Positions 49,401-61,400 of a stretch of DNA of 64,000 bases are shown here, one piece after another. The DNA is from Ricordea florida (lineage: Eukaryota; Cnidaria; Anthozoa; Corallimorpharia; Ricordeidae). The stretch spans positions 7,660,177-7,724,176 of the forward strand of contig OX453273.1 of assembly GCA_949710005.1 (NCBI GenBank), written 5' to 3'. A model generated the notes under the pieces. It did not search any database and had not been told where the DNA came from. It saw only the letters and a list, made by a program, of their open reading frames with translations. Made by a program: the position numbers and the translations under genes. Within the stretch, counting starts at the first letter, position 1, and the number at the start of each line of letters is the position of its first letter.

Positions 49401-52400
49401 ACCTCGACGAACAAAATGGCTGCCAGGCGCGCTTGTGATGAAATAAATTTTTTCGTGTTGTACAATGCTTTTTCTTTTCTTTTTTGAAATAATCACCTGT
49501 GTATTTATACTAAAACAATTATTCGCCTCAGGCTCAGTGATCATCGGTGAATATTCACCGATAATCACTTCGCCTTCGGCGAATAATTGTTAATCAATTT
49601 TTCGTGATCACTACGTCAGTTTTACCTGTACGTGTTCCTTGCATCCTCCCCTTCTCTTATCCCCGTACTCATTTGCCCTATATATATATAAATATATACT
49701 TGTAGAAATATAAGTTAATATATCGACTATTTTTTCCAGGATGCAACATAAACGAAAAAAATATAGAATTTAATGGTTGTGAGACGGCTTGTAAAGGTAA
49801 GGTACACATAACATCCCAAGCCCCCACCCCCCACAAAAATAAATAAATGATAAGTAAATAATAAATAAACCAGGGCCATGAAAGTGCTGCTGAAATTTGG
49901 ATATAGTTTGCAAATTGGAACAAGGGTTGTATAGGCCTTGTGCAGAAATGGTTGTCATTCATTTATTTTGTTCGGTCAAGTTTCTGAAAATGCCAAAAGT
50001 ATTCTACAATTGGAAGTTCCAGTTTTTTTCGTTTAAATTGTACAGGTTTTTGATTTATTCAAATTGAAGAGATTTGTATGAAAAAAAGTTTCCCTGGAAT
50101 ACTGAGGCCCTGTTAGGGGTAAATTCCGACAAGCGACATGGCCTTGAAACGGCGACACGAAAGAGTTGAAATGGCGATGAACGACGAACCGCTAACGCGA
50201 AATTACGACAGCGACCTGCGAACCTTCCGAAATTGCGACTTGACAAGGTTTGAAACTCAGACGGGCGACATAAAGAACCCCCCCTAACAAGGCCTCAATA
50301 CTCTGTGAGTATATGAAGGAGCCCGTAACATTAAAGCTCTCAAAATGCCGGTTCAGTTTACCTCACTGACTAATACACGAAATCATGTCCAGGTTGTCGA
50401 AAAGGAGACCAAAGAAGTCTGCAGATTTCCAACACTTCACGTCTTATTTTCTAGTTATTCAGTTTTGCTCTTACTTCTCGCTCGCTCGCTCTCGGTCTGT
50501 CCTCATCTCCTTATTGTTGTCCGTCATCATTGTCTTGCGCGGCAATCAATCATCTATCACGTGTACTAATTTAAACCGGAACTGAAATGTGACTCAATTA
50601 TTGGTGCACGATTTCCGACACATCGCCTGTTTGTCTTAAACAAGACAAACACTAGTATCGTGCAAACGCTAAATGAATTCAAGATAACTTCGCAACTAAT
50701 AACTAAACCTTACTACTAAGAAATAGCTCAGAGTTCTGAAACGAAATAAACTGTTCAGTTCAACTTGTCTCTGCGCTCTGCACTTCTTGAATGCGATATC
50801 GTGCCGCAACAGCCGCATCTCGTCTGAATGTGGGGAATTCGGATTCAGCTGTGCTTGCGTTGCGACCGTTTGTCTGTCACACGATAACTCTAACGGATAA
50901 AATTGTTGCACTACCCTTTCCTGCTCTCAACTTAGCAGCTCGCACGATCCCGTCCCTGCCTGTGATCAAGTCTTCCACAATTCCAAGTTCCCACTTATTC
51001 CGATTTCGATTTCTGGGCTGGACAATCTGTCCCGCCTTTTGCTTCAGACGATGTCGCTCCCTCAGCACTCGCAGGTACTCGGTTGTCTATCGTCTCCACA
51101 TTACTTTTTTTGCATTTTCGTCGGCAGAGTTCCGCATTTTTAACGTGAAATGATTCAAGCTCTGGCAATTGGTTTGGTCTGAGGAAAAGTAACGAATCGG
51201 GCGTCAGCGTCGGAAGTTAGATGTCATCCTCGACATAGCTTAATGGACGATTGTTCAGTGCGATTTCCACGTCAAGAACAACTTCACACAGCTCTGTCCA
51301 AGCATGCCGTTACCGATTGTCTTGTAGAGCGAAGACTTGACTAGTGCGATGAGACGCTCGAACTGACCTTCCCACCAAGGGGCGCGACTCAGATTGAATT
51401 GCCACCTTATATCTTGATGAGCCAAGTAGTCTTGTACTTTCTCGTCGCCAGTAACTTGTTTGAGCCATTTCGCTGCACCCACAAACGTTTTCCCATTGTC
51501 GGAATAAATCTTTGCCGGGCGGCCACGGTGCGCGATAAGGCGTTGTAAACTTCTTAGGAATTCGCCGGTCTCCAGGTTTTCTATCAGTTCGATGTAGAGT
51601 CCTCTTGTCAGGCTACACGAGAACAATGCAAGGTAGGCTTTGCCTGCTATCTAAGACTTGCGGCGATACTTGAGGGGGCCGGCAAAATCAACTCCGATCA
51701 CTTCAAATGGAGTACTGCCTTCAGTGCGGTCGGTGGGTAAGGGTCCGGGGGTGGAGTATCCAGGGGCAATGGCTTTAAACCTTTTACACCCCGCACACAA
51801 CTTTATCACTTGTTTAACGAGCTTCCTGAGACGTGGTACCCAATGCTGTTCACGAATCTTAGTCATCGTCAGGCCCACGCCTCCATGCAGGGTGTCGACG
51901 TGTGATCGTTGAACGAGCTTACGAGTGTAGGGTGTATGGGATAATGGCCTTGAATTTTCCCCTTGCATACTAACACGTCATCTTGTTCGTTTTGAATATT
52001 GAGCTGCAAGCGATCTTCTTCAAACTTTTCACTGGATTTTCCTTGTTCTTGAGCCCGCTTGGTCCAAAAGGTCTTTTGTCGCTGTATCTCCTCAGTCGTT
52101 AGAGGGCCGATGACTCGATGCTGTCGTTTGGCTCGGGTGTTTTGAAGGAACCTCGTGATCCACGCGCCCACGCGCAACACGCGCCACAATTCGTATTCTT
52201 GCAGCAGTTCATCGAAGGCATCTTGTTTGTTTTGATGGTACCACTGAGTTGTTTCACCACCGCGTAAACTGCTGCAGATACTCCCTTTGCGCTTGCGTCT
52301 CCAAATCCATGGAGGTCAATAGACAAGATTTTTTTATGATACTGAGCTAAGCTTCTTGGTACGTTCACTTGCACTGGTAAGTTCTTCTCCCATTTTGACC

Positions 52401-55400
52401 ACTTATCTCTCAGATTGCGAAGCAGAGGTGCTTCCCAAGCGATACAAGCGTCGCAATCGTCTCTGTAGAGAACCTTTCCGGACAACGTCACCGGGGAGGC
52501 AAGCCCAAGAGTATGCCTCTCTTTGTTCTTTATGCCTCTCTTTGTTGCTTGAGCTGTTGGTGCGGCGAAATTCACCTGGATGGGGTCTGTTTTCTTTTCC
52601 CACGGTTTCCCCAAGAGCTTGGACTCTCCTTCTTTTACTCTAAGTTGTTGTTTGCTCTTCTCCTGGCAGCGGCGTTTCGGCCTCTAAAGCTGATATGCTT
52701 GAGTGCCACTTGTGCAATTCCAAGGTCGCTTCCTTAAAAATGGATTTTGCGGTTTTCTTCAGTTCCAGGGCTTCGTTAACTGTTTCTCCGCCATCGATTA
52801 AGTCATCGACAGACAGACTTCGTTTTATCTGTTCCACAACCTTTGGATTTACTGCTCGGCACTTTTGCGAATGTTCCTTTATTACCGCTACTAGTAGGAA
52901 CGGGCATGGGGCCAAACCAAACAGCACTCTAGTGAATCGGAAAACGTCCACTTGTTCGGTTGTAAGATCCTTTAACCAGTGAAAACGCACTGTATCTTGG
53001 TCTTCCTCACGGATGCGTATTTGCAAGAACGCTTGTTTTAGGTCACCCGCAATAGCCACCGGATAAAACCGGTTGCGAACAAGAACACTCCAAAGTTGAT
53101 TTTGAAGCGGTGGTCCGGTTTCTAGGCACTCATTTAGGGAGGGGGCGCAGTTATTTGCTCTGGCTGATGCATCGCAGACAATGCGCATCTTTGTTGATTC
53201 GACATTTTCACGAATGACTGCCTTATGAGGGATATTGAATTCTCTGCCTTCTACTTTGTCGTGCGCATACTCCACGACCCCTTGGGAGACTTGATCTCGG
53301 ATGATGCTGTCGTACTTTCCAGCTGCCCTTGGTTCTCTAGTTTTCGTACGAGGCTGTTGAGACGCTTTAGGCTTTCTTTGCGATTGTTAGACAATGGTGG
53401 GTGATTTCCCTTTCAAGGCAAACTGGTCTCATACCAGCCCTCGGGACTGTGTGTTTTTCTTATTATTATTATTATTATTATTCTTTATGCAATTCAATTA
53501 CTTACGCGCTACTTACACTACTTACACTGCATGTTAGTTGCTCTTTGAAATCTTCGTACACAGTTTCTTGATTACCAATTAGTGAGTCTTCAAGCCCGAG
53601 AAGATCCAACTTGCACAACTCTTCATAGTCCACTGTGGCTGTCTGGGTTTAAAACGTTTCCGTTAGGTCCACTTCTTTTCCTGGTGATAGGACCGTCCAC
53701 CCGAAACGCGTCAGCTCGGCAATTGATCGCCCCTCTCGGCCTATCCTCGGTTTTGTTCCGGTTTTAATCCTCGCGACCTCATTCGTTCCATGGATGAGGT
53801 GCACAGGGAGCAAAGGTTTCTTGTCAGCATCGTTTAACGTCACGCCCTTCACGTGGGAGAATTGGGTTACCATCTTTGCATAATTTGGATTCACAACTGT
53901 TAGCACCTCACTTCTGTCTACTTGTGTAACTTCGGCATCTAAACAAAAGTTGCCCTGTAGGTCGTGTATCGAAAGGCCATAGTTGTTCACCGCCTTGTTG
54001 CCTGATCCAAACATCATTTCGATCCGCTTGAACTCTCTTCTGATTGGGTGAAGTTTCACCTTATGACACATGATGATGACACATAAGAGCTTCCTGCCCC
54101 TGTGTCCAATAATGCACGGCACAGCACGCCATTAATTTCCACTGTAATGATTGGATATGTGACAGCTTATTTTCCCACGCCCACTGCGGTCGTCAAATGG
54201 TCACTGGACCTGTCACTGCTTTGTCTGTCATCGCGTGATCTGTCACAGATGGATGTGTGGTGTTTACGTTGGCAGACTTGACGTTTAGAGCGGCTTCGGC
54301 ACTCTGGGGCGCGATGTTTGCTTCCTGTACAATTAAAATATAACTGCTTGGCTGCCAATTGATGACGGCGATCTGTCACTGTCACGATCTTATGACAGTT
54401 CGCTGATTTGTGATCATGTCCAGGTCACCAAGGTGTGATAAATCCAATGCACAAATTTTTAGCAAGAAGCACATGGCAGCTGCTGCACAAGTGTCAAAAA
54501 AACAAACAAACAACCGAAGCAAATAAAAAAATTCATCGATTTTTGTGCGAATACACGCAAGCCCTGACAAAAAGTGCTCAAAATGCTTGCTAAATTGCAT
54601 TCTGCAGTGCATTCTGGTCCGCTGAAAGCGAGGCTCTTCCACAGCGTAGAGCATGGTGGTCCACTGAAAACGAGGCTCTTCATAAGGACAATCCATTGTG
54701 GTCCGCTAAAACCACAGCAAAATCTCGATTTTGCCTACCTTTCCTTAAATTATGATTATGAATTGCTGCTCCATTTGCTGCGCTCGCTCCGCAGCAATAA
54801 CCTATTCAAGTACTTTAGTCATTGCTTCCTGAGATCTTCTTGCTTTCGCTCGTGGTCATATGAAAATAAAAATGTTTTGCGACAAGAAATTCGATTGTGT
54901 GACAACATATACCGTTTTCGTGGCTGCGAGCAAGAAGGCTGGTAGCCACTGTCATCGGTATGTTAAGTAACATTGAAAACTTGACGCGCGAGGGATGCTG
55001 GGATTTCAAATGCTCGGACCAGTTTATTATGCACCCACGCCAGACCCAATGAGCTCAGAGACCAAATTTCAATCTTAACTACAATAAGTTTTCAAAGCAA
55101 TGTTAGAAATTGAACAACGTGGTGCATTATGCCTTGACAAATCTTACTAGAAAATAAGGTGCACAGCGTATAGAAATTACTTAATTGCAGTAGTCACACG
55201 TGATCCTAGACTACTGACCTATTTTTTTTTCTTTTTTGCCTATGGCAGCCATGTGTGATGAAGGATGGCACTATTTCAACGGCAAATGCTATAGATACTT
55301 TTCTACTCCAAAGACTTGGCTGGACGCTTACTATTACTGTCAAGCGAGCCAAGGAGCAAAGTTAGCTACAATAGACAACAAAGAGGAAAACAGGTACGGC

Positions 55401-58400
55401 TACTGATACAAGTCAAACTATTCTCTGGCTCCACCATACTAAACTACTTGTGTCACTTAGATGTTAAAACGTACGTAACATATTGTTGGTTGACTGATAA
55501 ATACTTTAGTTGTTTCTCAGCAGGTTTGATGAATTTTTAGACAGATAGGTTCTGTTCCGCTAGGCAAGATTTAAGTTGCGAGTGTAGGTAAAGGCTGACT
55601 GGCGAACAATCTTTTTACCTGTTTTTTTTTTGTGTGGTTCGAGCGCCAAGCAACCAAGTCGCAAAGCGCAAGGAGCGAGAAACAAGAGCGGGTCTTTTTT
55701 TTTTCTCTGATGCGTTTGCATAATTATTGCTACGATGGCCCATAGTACGGTGGTCCATAGGGACAAAACACTTCCCAGAATATTAAAACACTTCCCAGAA
55801 TCCAAAACACTTCTACATTGCAAAACAACTACCAGACGAATACGTGAAGCCTGGTTACCTTACAAGTTGTCGACCATGCTCGTTGAACACCAGTACAAGA
55901 GAGAGGGAACATCACAATGAAGTTTAACGCAACATCACTGACAATGAGAGTTACTCCGCCCGGATCACGGAATGAGTAAGACTCTGAACATTCAATATGT
56001 GTTGAGGTAGGATAAAGCAAACTACTTCCACTCGAATTTGAATTCTGTTAGAAGCACTTGTACGTCGAACTCTAAATATGTTTCTCAACAGGTAACTAGA
56101 ATGCACACAGAACAAAACAAGGTAGCTTTCTTGGATTGTTCACGCATAGCAATGTCAGTTGCTCTTGATGTATTTCTTGAGCAACTTGAATGCACACAGA
56201 TCAAGACAAGATAGCTTCCTTGGATTGCTCGCACATAACAACTTCAATTACTCTTGAAACAGCACCAACACGGAGACTTCTGCAACATGTTTCAATGTGT
56301 GATGAGGACCTTGAATATTCAACATATGTTGAGTTAAATCAGTCAAAAATGAACATCCATTTGCACTGAGATAAAGTTAGAAGCGCGTGCACATCGAACT
56401 CTGTTTATATTTACCAACAAGACGTTACATCTCTGAAGCGGTATAAAATTCCTCACTCGTTGTAGAGCGCTCTATTCTCATTTACAGTTTTTTTCATGTT
56501 CGCATTGCCGAGATACTTTCCAGGAAGAAGATAATGAGAATTGAGAAGTTCAATCAAATGATTCTAACTTAAAACGAACTTTCTGGCAGTCATCAAGGAG
56601 GATTAATGCTCATAAGATGTTGAGTTTGAAAAGGCTGTTAAGGTTTTATTGTCCGTATCAAACCACCCACATTTACCTTATATTTCGGGCATTTTGTCAT
56701 TCTGTCTCAGATTCCCCTGCGCAGACATAACAGCAATATACGGTGGCTTATGGGGACAAAACACTGCCTAGAACCTCAAAACACTTCCCAGAATCCAAAA
56801 CACTTTCCAGAATCCAGAACACTTGCCAGAATCCAAGGGACACTTTTACACTACAAAACAACTACTAGGTGACCACCAGACGAATAGGTGAGGCCTGGTT
56901 ACCTGACAAGCTGTCGACCAATCTCGTTGAACACTAATATAAGAGAGAGAGCACATTACAATGTAGTTCTCTGCTGCGGTGACTTCCTTGGATTGCTCGC
57001 GCATATAGGATTACCAGACTTTTCTTGTTCTCACCTATTGGTCGGTTAGCCGTCTGGTAGTTCTTTTGTAGTGTAGAAGTGTTTTGGATTCTGGGAAGTG
57101 TTTTGAGATTCTGGGTAGTGTTTTGTCCGTATGGGCCACCGTATATTGCTGTTGTGTCTGTGCAGTGGAATCTGAGGCAGAAGACAAAATGCCCGAAATA
57201 TAAGGTAAATGTAGGTGGCTTGATACGGACAATAAAACCTTGACAGCCTCATCAAACTAAACATCTTAGGACATTAATCCTCCTTGATGACTGCCAGAAA
57301 GTTCTTTTTAAGTTAGAATCATTTGATTGATGAACTTCTCAGTTCTCATTATCCGCCTCCTGGAAAGTATCTCAGCAACGCGAACATGAAAAAAACTCTA
57401 AATGAAAATAGAGCGCTCTACAACGAGTGAGGAATTTACCGCTTCAAAGACATAACGAACTTTTGGTAAATATAATCAGAGTTCGACGCGCACGCGCTTC
57501 TAACTTAAATGCAAAAGGGTGTTCTTTTTTGATTGAATTAACTCAACATATGTTGAATGTTTAAGGTCCTCCTCATTCAATGACGCACTTTGCGGAAGTC
57601 TCCATGTTCAGGGTGCTGTTTCAAGAGTAATTGACTTTGCTTTGCGCGAGCAATCCAAAGAAGGTATCTTGTTTTGTTCTGTGTGCATTCAAGTTGCTCA
57701 AGAAATACATCAAGAGCAACTGACGTTACTATGCGTGAACAATCCATGCAAGCTACCTTGTTTTACTCTGTGTGCATTCAAGTTACCCGTCGAGAAACAT
57801 ATTTAGAGTTCGACGTACAAGTGCTTCTAACAGAATTCAAATTCAAGTGGAAGTGGTTTGTTTTATCTTACCTCAACACATAATGAATGTTCAGAGTCTT
57901 ACTCGTTCAGTGATCCAGGCGGTGTAACTCTAATTTTCAGTGCTGTTGCGTTGAAAAACATCTTCTGCGTTCAATGTACATGCGCATCTAACTGAATTAA
58001 AATCCAAGCGGATGTTATTTTGTGTTTTCTTAGCTCAACTCCTGCTGAATGTTCAAGGTCCTCCTCATTCAATGATCCTCCTCGTGGTGCTCTTTCGTTG
58101 AGAAACATACTCGGACTTCCACATAAACTCGCTTGTAGCTGATTCCAAATGCAAATAGATCAGTGTCTCTTTTCTTGCCGATCTTCACTAACACGCGGAC
58201 CTTATCCTGTAACATGCTACAGTCACACCACGTACCTTGAAACTTGATGTTTCCTTCCCAAAAGACCATAAAGCACAGGATACGTTCTTAAGTCCATATG
58301 CATTATCTTATGTATTCCGCGGGATCTTAAAAGGTTTAACATGCCACATCCCGTCCGGATATCAAATCTCTTCCCGTATCCCGCCAAATCTTGTAGAGAC

Positions 58401-61400
58401 CCGCTGCATCTGATCGTTCGTGTTTGGATTGAGTTCTCAAGCACTAATAAAGTCTCTTTGGCTTTTGTCTGTGACCTGAAAAATTGTCCTCAGGTAGGAA
58501 AATAATACTAGAAACAAAGCAATCAAAAATAAGATGTAAAATAAAAAATGAAAAACTGAAGCAGTCTATTGATGCACAAATAAAGGGAAAGCCATGCGCT
58601 CCTCTACCGCGTCCCGCATTTCCAGCTGAGCATTTACATGAGCAAGATGCAAGCGATGACCGTTTGCTTGGATTTGCGCAACAGCCGGTCTCCTTCGACG
58701 GCGGAGAAATGAGAAACAACCGCATCCAGTGCGCGGCTCAATTTCTTCAGGGACCTGTACTTCAAACATTGGGTCCGCTTCTGGTGCTTCTTCAAGTTCA
58801 ATACGAGGTCGTTCATCTGGTGGTGGCTGGGGAACAGGAGGCTGATGCACTTGGTTTCGGCCTGGATCGCGTAGCCAGTAGGCAACCCGTCGAGCAAGGT
58901 GGACCGCACCATACCTCACCATACCAATGGCGAAGTGAAATGGTCTTCTGGGATCAAATTGTCCTCTTCGCATCTGTGGGGCGGGATGATGTACCACTAC
59001 GTTGTGCGGCGGAATAGAAAATTGATGAAGAGGATTGCGTCTCTCGAGAACAGGCCCTCCAAACCGATTTACTTGAACCTCATCTTCGGGTAAAACGCGT
59101 CTGTTCCGGCCTAGGATGTCCCGTCTTATCTGTCTCATGAGAATAGCGTTATAAGCTGGTGGTAGGGCCTCATAGGCTTGAGCTCTGGCCGCTGCCTGGT
59201 ACAGATCATGGTACCCCGGTCTAGGCCCCATTGCGTCTGCAGCAACTTCCTCCTCCTCATCATCATCATCATCATCAGCGTCGCCGTCTGAGTCATCTTC
59301 CTGCAGTCCAGGAGACCCATTGTGTGCCAGGCGCTGAACATGTGCATAGTCATCCTGTGGATTCTGTTGGCCTTGTTGCGCTAGATCGTTTTCTCTTTCT
59401 ACGGGGACCACTTCGTCATTCTCCAAAACGGGCCCCTCTCTGGCAACCGACGCACTATTGACTTCGTCCATGTCGCGCTGTGCGCAATCTTGGTGAGCCT
59501 GACCACTGAGCATGGGCTGTCTAACCTCACCTGACGGTTCTCCAACTTCAATGTGGTTTGCAGCGGCAGCACGTGCTTCCACCTTCTCCTTGCATTTTTC
59601 AGGTAGTTCTTGCACTTCTTGTGCTCTTCCCTCTTCCTCTTGATGGCCAGGCACTTCATCACTGTTGTCTCCAGCATTTGACGGTCCTGGTAAATTCAAA
59701 TCATTTTCTGTCGCGTGGCCAATTGCCTGCGAGCTTGACTGGGGACGAGCGCCGCCTCTTTGGTTTGCCGCTGTCCCATCATCGTTACGCTCCTCTGTCT
59801 CTTTTACTGAGGATGAAGCGTCTGTGGTCATTTTTATCATACCAAAGCAGTGAACGTTTCTGTTTTATACTTGGTTTGGTCGCCCATTTGCCAAATATCT
59901 ATTCTCTTTTCGTTTTTGTAGATCACCTTTAGGTGGAAGATAATTCTCTCTTTGTAGTAAACGGCAATTAAGCTTGATTAAACTCCTTTTAACTGCAATC
60001 TTCTTTATCTGGTTGATTCTGTTGGAAAATGAAGAAGATTTAGGCGCGAAGACTACGTAACAATTGTGAAAAAGGCGCGCGCAAACTTAAACATCGTCTA
60101 ACCAATAGCAGAACAGCAACGTAAGTACCGCGCGCGTTTGTATTCTTGCTGCCACGTTATCTTTGCTAACGGTGTCTATAAATTTAGAATGCTGGACTCG
60201 ACTGCCTGGCGTACTGACAGATTGGAAATATTAAGTGGCATAAGGGACTTTTTCGAGCAATAGAAGATTTTAAGTTCGCCTGAAGAACAAAAGTTTCCAC
60301 TTTTCAGTGTAGCGTGCACCCAAGAGTCGTTCTGATTGGTTATCTCACTGGCATCAAGGGCGGGCGTTTTTCTGCATCTTTTTCTTTGCCGGATGCGGCA
60401 CCAGTTAACCCAGTTAAGTCAGGAGCCCATCACCCTGGTTAAGTGTATAAGAAGAAGGTAGTTGAGAAAAGCAAATTTAAAACGGTCTTAACTTCTTCTG
60501 TGCTGAAATGGCCGAGATGAAGCAAATCACCAAATAAGCCACCGAGAAAAACGAATGTAAACGCTCTGTGAAGGCAATAAAATTCTAAATAAAGATTAAT
60601 GAAAGCAGTACTAGTACACAGTGCTGAATATTATCAGTCGTAGGAATTGTGCTAAGTAATTACCTAAGGCTCTAATTGAGGCGATAACTTTGTATCTTAA
60701 GTATAATCTTAACAGACTCTTGAAAATTGCGTAACAGTGAATTCCAGAGCTAGTCGCTAAAAATTGTTTCACGTGTCTCCCGGTGTATAAACGGCTTAAC
60801 CCGTTTGGACGCGTGTGTTTTGTTTCAGGCCGAGTGAGTTCTATTGCTTGCGCAACTCTCGTCTAACTGCTCATAGTGAAATTTGAACCAATTAATTCGG
60901 TGGTTCTCCAATAGACGACAGTAGCTTTTTCTTATCGTTTGCAGTATCCTGTCAGCTTACGCAATGTCCCAAGTTAGCATTTGCTTTTGACTCAGTTTCC
61001 TCTTTCTGCGCTGTATTTTTCTTCGAACACTTTTCGTATTCACTTCGCCAATTCAACACCGAAGGGCATAATAAGGTAGTAACAACTTACCTGGCATTAA
61101 GTCTGCGTAAAGCGCTACAATTTCGTTGATTTGTATTCAAAAAATGTCACAAAATTGTAATATGATTTGTAAACAGCCAAACGGATGCATCTTAATGCCG
61201 ATCAGACTTCAGACGTCACAATGGTTATTATATGGTTATTAACAATTTTTAACACTGGAGCTCATTACCCATGATGCTATCGGACCCAGTTACGCCCAGA
61301 TCTCCTTTCCAAAGATAGCTCCTCTCGACACGAGAGAACACGCTTTATCAGCAACTTGCGCCTTGAAAGCAGATAGGGAAAAAATATTGTATTATGCTTT

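Noticed and set aside
58484..59017. Plus-strand 177-codon frame
   Set aside because: Shadow of the longer minus-strand acidic ORF; no domain or splice context.
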